DNA of 64,000 bases from Claveliimonas acetigenes (GTDB lineage: Bacteria; Bacillota; Clostridia; Lachnospirales; Lachnospiraceae): NCBI RefSeq assembly GCF_025567385.1, contig NZ_JAOQJU010000016.1:3692-67691 (forward strand), given 5' to 3'. Under the pieces are notes generated by a model. That model made no database searches, was not told the DNA's origin, and worked only from the letters and a program-made list of their open reading frames with translations. Below are positions 61,864 to 64,000 of the stretch, piece after piece. Each line of letters opens with the position of its first letter. Position 1 is the first letter of the stretch. Both the position numbers and the translations under genes were made by a program.

Positions 61864-61881
61864 GTCATAAATGTCATAAAT
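61864..61881 (-). promoter_or_regulatory. Tandem 9-bp direct repeat upstream of the -35 box
   Basis: GTCATAAAT occurs twice in immediate succession on the plus strand (61864-61872 and 61873-61881), 12 bases upstream of the TTGACA. It is a possible binding site for an activator or repressor; no regulator is known. Confidence 0.35.
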
Positions 61882-61918
61882 ATTCCTGTATAAACATTTC
61901 GAATGGTTCCTTATTACA

Positions 61919-61960
61919 AGAGGATACCAGTATCCTGATTCCTCAGTTCTGGTATCCTCT
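61919..61960. terminator. Hairpin between the second LRR gene and the D-Asp ligase operon
   Basis: AGAGGATACCAG (61919-61930) pairs perfectly with CTGGTATCCTCT (61949-61960), 18-base loop. An alternative small hairpin GGATAC/GTATCC exists within the left half. On the minus strand, where it would terminate the LRR gene, the U-tract is weak (TTGTAAT); on the plus strand a T6 follows. It is a likely terminator, direction uncertain. Confidence 0.6.
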
Positions 61961-61989
61961 CTTTTTTACACTTTCGTTTTCATCTATCT

Positions 61990-63951
61990 TTAGTCATTCT
62001 CATATTTCTGCTTGAATCGCATAATGATTGCCGCACATTCTGCACGGTTCGCATTTCCCTGTGGTGCAAGCTGCGTTTCGTTCATTCCTTGAATGATCTC
62101 ATTTGCCACTGCCCACTGCATCGCTTCCACCGCAAACGGCTGTATCTGCCCGGCATCTGCAAATCTGCTAAGCTCTGCACGCTGTGACACATCATATCCT
62201 TTTCCCTTCGCATAGCGGTACATCATAGTCGCCATCTGCTCACGGGTAATCGGGTCATTCACGCCAAACAAGCCATTCTCATATCCCGTTATCACACCAG
62301 CCTCATTCGCCCAGATGATTGCATCTGTATACCATATGCCATCCGCCACATCCGGGAACTTCGGCGTATATTCCACTTGCGGTTTCCCGTTCATACGGTA
62401 CAGAATCACTGCAAACTGCGCACGTGGCAGTGTCTGGTCCGGTCCGAAGGTGGTATCATTCAGCCCGGTCATCAGATTGTGCTGGTATACGTATGTTACG
62501 TAAGGATAAAACCAACTGGACGTATCCGTCACATCAGCAAATGGTATTCCATCTTCCAATAATATAATGTAATTCAAATCATTCTCCTGAGCATACTGCA
62601 AACCGTAAGAATTCTCATAGACTAATAATGTCGGGGCAGGAGCATTATATTGATAAAACGCATCCTCGCCTATGCTTGTCACACTCTTGGGAATTCTAAT
62701 ACTACTAAGATTATAGCAAGCGTAGAATGCGGATTTTCCTATGCTTTCCAATCCTTCCGGCAACTCAATACTCTCCAGACTCTTACAATAGGAAAATGCA
62801 TCTTCTCCTATATTAATCAAACTTTTCGGCAGTTCGATACTGTTCAAACTGCTGCAGCCGGCAAATGCCCGATCTCCTATATTCGTCAGTCCTTCCGGCA
62901 GATCGATATTACAAAGATTTTTACAATAGCCAAATGCATCGTTCTCTATACTCGTCACAGTCTCTGGTATTGTGACGCTGCTCAAACTATTACACTCTCT
63001 AAATGCCCATTCTCCTATATATGTCAATCCCTCTTCCAAATCAAGATTACTTAGATTGGTGCATCCTCTAAAAGTTTCCCGACCCATACTCTCCACACTG
63101 CCAGGTATCTTAATTGTCTTCAATCCAACGCACTCTTGAAAAACTCGATCTCCTATATGGGTCAACCCTTCCGGCAAATTAATATTCTCCAAGCTACGGC
63201 ACCCACGAAACGTCTCATCTTCCAGACTTTTCAACCCTTCCGGCAAAACAACACTGTTTAAATTCTGACAATAGTAAAAAGCCTTCTTTCCTATATCTGT
63301 CACACCAGCCGGTATATCAATGGCACTCATCGCATTACATCCTTCAAATGCCTGCTCTCCTATACTTACTGTACTTTCTGCTATCTTAATGTCTGTTTTT
63401 CCATTTGCTACCGCTATAAGAGTTGTACATTCTTTATTATATAAGCATCCATCATAATCCGCATATACAGAATTCCCCTCTGCTACTTCTATTTGCGTCA
63501 GGTTGCTACACTCCCAAAATGCAAGTTCTTCTATATTCGTTACGCCAACCGGTATATCAATGTGTGTCAGGCTGCTGCATTCCCAAAATGCAACCTTCCC
63601 TATACTTGTCAAGCCTTCCGGCAGTTCAATACTATTCAGACTGCTGCATTTCCAAAATGCATACTCTCCTATACTTGTCAAGCCCTTCGGCAGCTTAATA
63701 CTATTCAAGTTACTGCAGCCTGCAAACACACCCCACTCTATTTCTGTCAAGCCTTCCGGCAAATCTATACTGCTCAAACTGCTGCAGTCACTAAATGCAC
63801 TAGAACCTATACTTGTTAAACTTTCCGGCAGTTCAATACTATTCAAACTGCTGCAGTTCCAAAATGCATTAGAACCTATACTTGTCAAGTCCTTCGGCAG
63901 CTTAATACTATTCAGTGATTTTGTCAAGATTAGTTGACACATTTTCCTCAA
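61990..63951 (-). CDS. BspA-type LRR protein with SLH domains, 5' end replaced by a mobile-element end
   Basis: 653-codon open frame with ~20 LRR units of the SSLNSIELPEGLTSIGKVAF type, a non-repeat island (TQIEVAEGNSVYADYDGCLY) and three C-terminal SLH motifs (NLMTGLNDTTFGPDQTLPRA, TREQMATMMYRYAKG, NRAECAAIIMRF). Unlike its sister at 1503-3728 it has no signal peptide. The first ~11 codons (MRKMCQLILTK) read through an apparent insertion-sequence end, and the LRR array begins mid-repeat at about 63921. The original 5' part is missing, so the gene is probably inactive, or at most yields a non-exported protein. Confidence 0.8.
   Translation of the reverse strand: MRKMCQLILTKSLNSIKLPKDLTSIGSNAFWNCSSLNSIELPESLTSIGSSAFSDCSSLSSIDLPEGLTEIEWGVFAGCSNLNSIKLPKGLTSIGEYAFWKCSSLNSIELPEGLTSIGKVAFWECSSLTHIDIPVGVTNIEELAFWECSNLTQIEVAEGNSVYADYDGCLYNKECTTLIAVANGKTDIKIAESTVSIGEQAFEGCNAMSAIDIPAGVTDIGKKAFYYCQNLNSVVLPEGLKSLEDETFRGCRSLENINLPEGLTHIGDRVFQECVGLKTIKIPGSVESMGRETFRGCTNLSNLDLEEGLTYIGEWAFRECNSLSSVTIPETVTSIENDAFGYCKNLCNIDLPEGLTNIGDRAFAGCSSLNSIELPKSLINIGEDAFSYCKSLESIELPEGLESIGKSAFYACYNLSSIRIPKSVTSIGEDAFYQYNAPAPTLLVYENSYGLQYAQENDLNYIILLEDGIPFADVTDTSSWFYPYVTYVYQHNLMTGLNDTTFGPDQTLPRAQFAVILYRMNGKPQVEYTPKFPDVADGIWYTDAIIWANEAGVITGYENGLFGVNDPITREQMATMMYRYAKGKGYDVSQRAELSRFADAGQIQPFAVEAMQWAVANEIIQGMNETQLAPQGNANRAECAAIIMRFKQKYEND
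62640..63921 (-). repeat. 69-bp coding tandem repeats of the second LRR array
   Basis: Repeats of the LRR coding unit with shared blocks such as CTATACTTGTCAAGCC and CTTCCGGCAGTTCAATACT. Units are more diverged than in the array at 2230-3480 but recent copies near 63600-63900 are almost the same. Confidence 0.8.
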
Positions 63952-64000
63952 GGATTTTGTACCCTATGCTGCTTCTTTCAGGGAATCATAGTATTGCTGT
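63922..64000. mobile_element. End of a probable insertion sequence
   Basis: At 63922-63939 TGTCAAGATTAGTTGACA forms a palindrome (TGTCAA / TTGACA), exactly where the LRR reading frame is interrupted mid-repeat. Beyond it, on the minus strand, an open frame ends at a TAG (63964-63966) after ...QQYYDSLKEAA and runs off the window, as expected for a transposase C-terminus next to a terminal repeat. The family cannot be named from 11 residues. Confidence 0.5.
63964..64000 (-). CDS. Possible transposase, C-terminal fragment only
   Basis: Only the last 11 codons and the stop are in the window (QQYYDSLKEAA). It is called a transposase from position next to an IS-like terminal palindrome that splits the LRR gene, not from homology. 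Low certainty. Confidence 0.3.
   Translation of the reverse strand, partial: QQYYDSLKEAA

Noticed and set aside
60717..62015. 432-codon plus-strand open frame antisense to the ATP-grasp gene
   Set aside because: It is the complement of a well-supported ligase gene and its promoter, with no RBS and no protein features.

Overview
This window looks like a piece of chromosome from an anaerobic, Gram-positive Firmicute, most likely in the Lachnospiraceae or a close relative. The evidence is a single-chain pyruvate:ferredoxin oxidoreductase, the Firmicute order murE-priA-def-fmt / zinc peptidase-rsmB-rlmN-prpC-prkC-rsgA-rpe-thiN, an M16C peptidase-era-yqzL-recO block, an L-box (lysine) riboswitch, single-subunit GlyRS, strong AGGAGG ribosome-binding sites, TTGACA/TATAAT promoters, and secreted BspA-type leucine-rich-repeat proteins ending in SLH domains. 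The genus is an inference. No rRNA, tRNA, CRISPR array or prophage was seen. One assembly gap (10260-10563) interrupts the cobA-hemD gene, and one end of an apparent insertion sequence sits at the right edge.

Layout. 1-3.7 kb: M18 aminopeptidase (cut by the window) and an LRR-SLH surface protein. 3.8-12.8 kb: a minus-strand operon cbiK, hemC, cobA-hemD, a complete peptide/nickel-type ABC transporter (two permeases, a fused double ATPase, a lipoprotein) and precorrin-2 dehydrogenase. It covers porphobilinogen to sirohydrochlorin and metal insertion. 12.9-15.1 kb: a secreted HExxH metalloprotease with FIVAR, Asp-Pro linker and SLH anchor. 15.2-19.1 kb: threonine use, with kbl-tdh divergent from the Ser/Thr importer sstT. 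19.1-25.4 kb: glyQS, recO, a yqzL-like gene, era and an M16C peptidase. 25.5-27.4 kb: an NhaC-superfamily transporter behind a lysine riboswitch. 27.4-32.4 kb: an SseB-like protein, then a folate operon folC-folE-HD hydrolase-folP-folBK. 32.6-37.9 kb: VanZ, a frameshifted HTH-Uma2 gene and PFOR. 38.1-41.2 kb: two tandem sodium:neurotransmitter-type symporters, each with a promoter plus leader hairpin. 41.3-56.9 kb: the long housekeeping block from lgt to murE. 57-62 kb: arginase with a structured leader, a shortened YccF protein, and a three-gene module (D-aspartate-ligase-like ATP-grasp enzyme, Asp/Glu racemase, second MurE-like ligase). 62-64 kb: a second LRR-SLH gene, 5'-truncated at the mobile-element end.

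How the genes fit together. Cell-envelope functions recur: two MurE-type ligases, a D-amino-acid racemase and ligase, PASTA kinase and phosphatase, Lgt, VanZ and three SLH proteins. Amino-acid economy is the second theme: threonine to glycine, lysine uptake, arginine breakdown and amino-acid symport. The most interesting candidates are the racemase/D-Asp-ligase/MurE2 module at 58.3-61.9 kb, the siroheme operon with its embedded ABC importer, and two multi-helix RNA-like elements at 51.5 kb and 57.0 kb.
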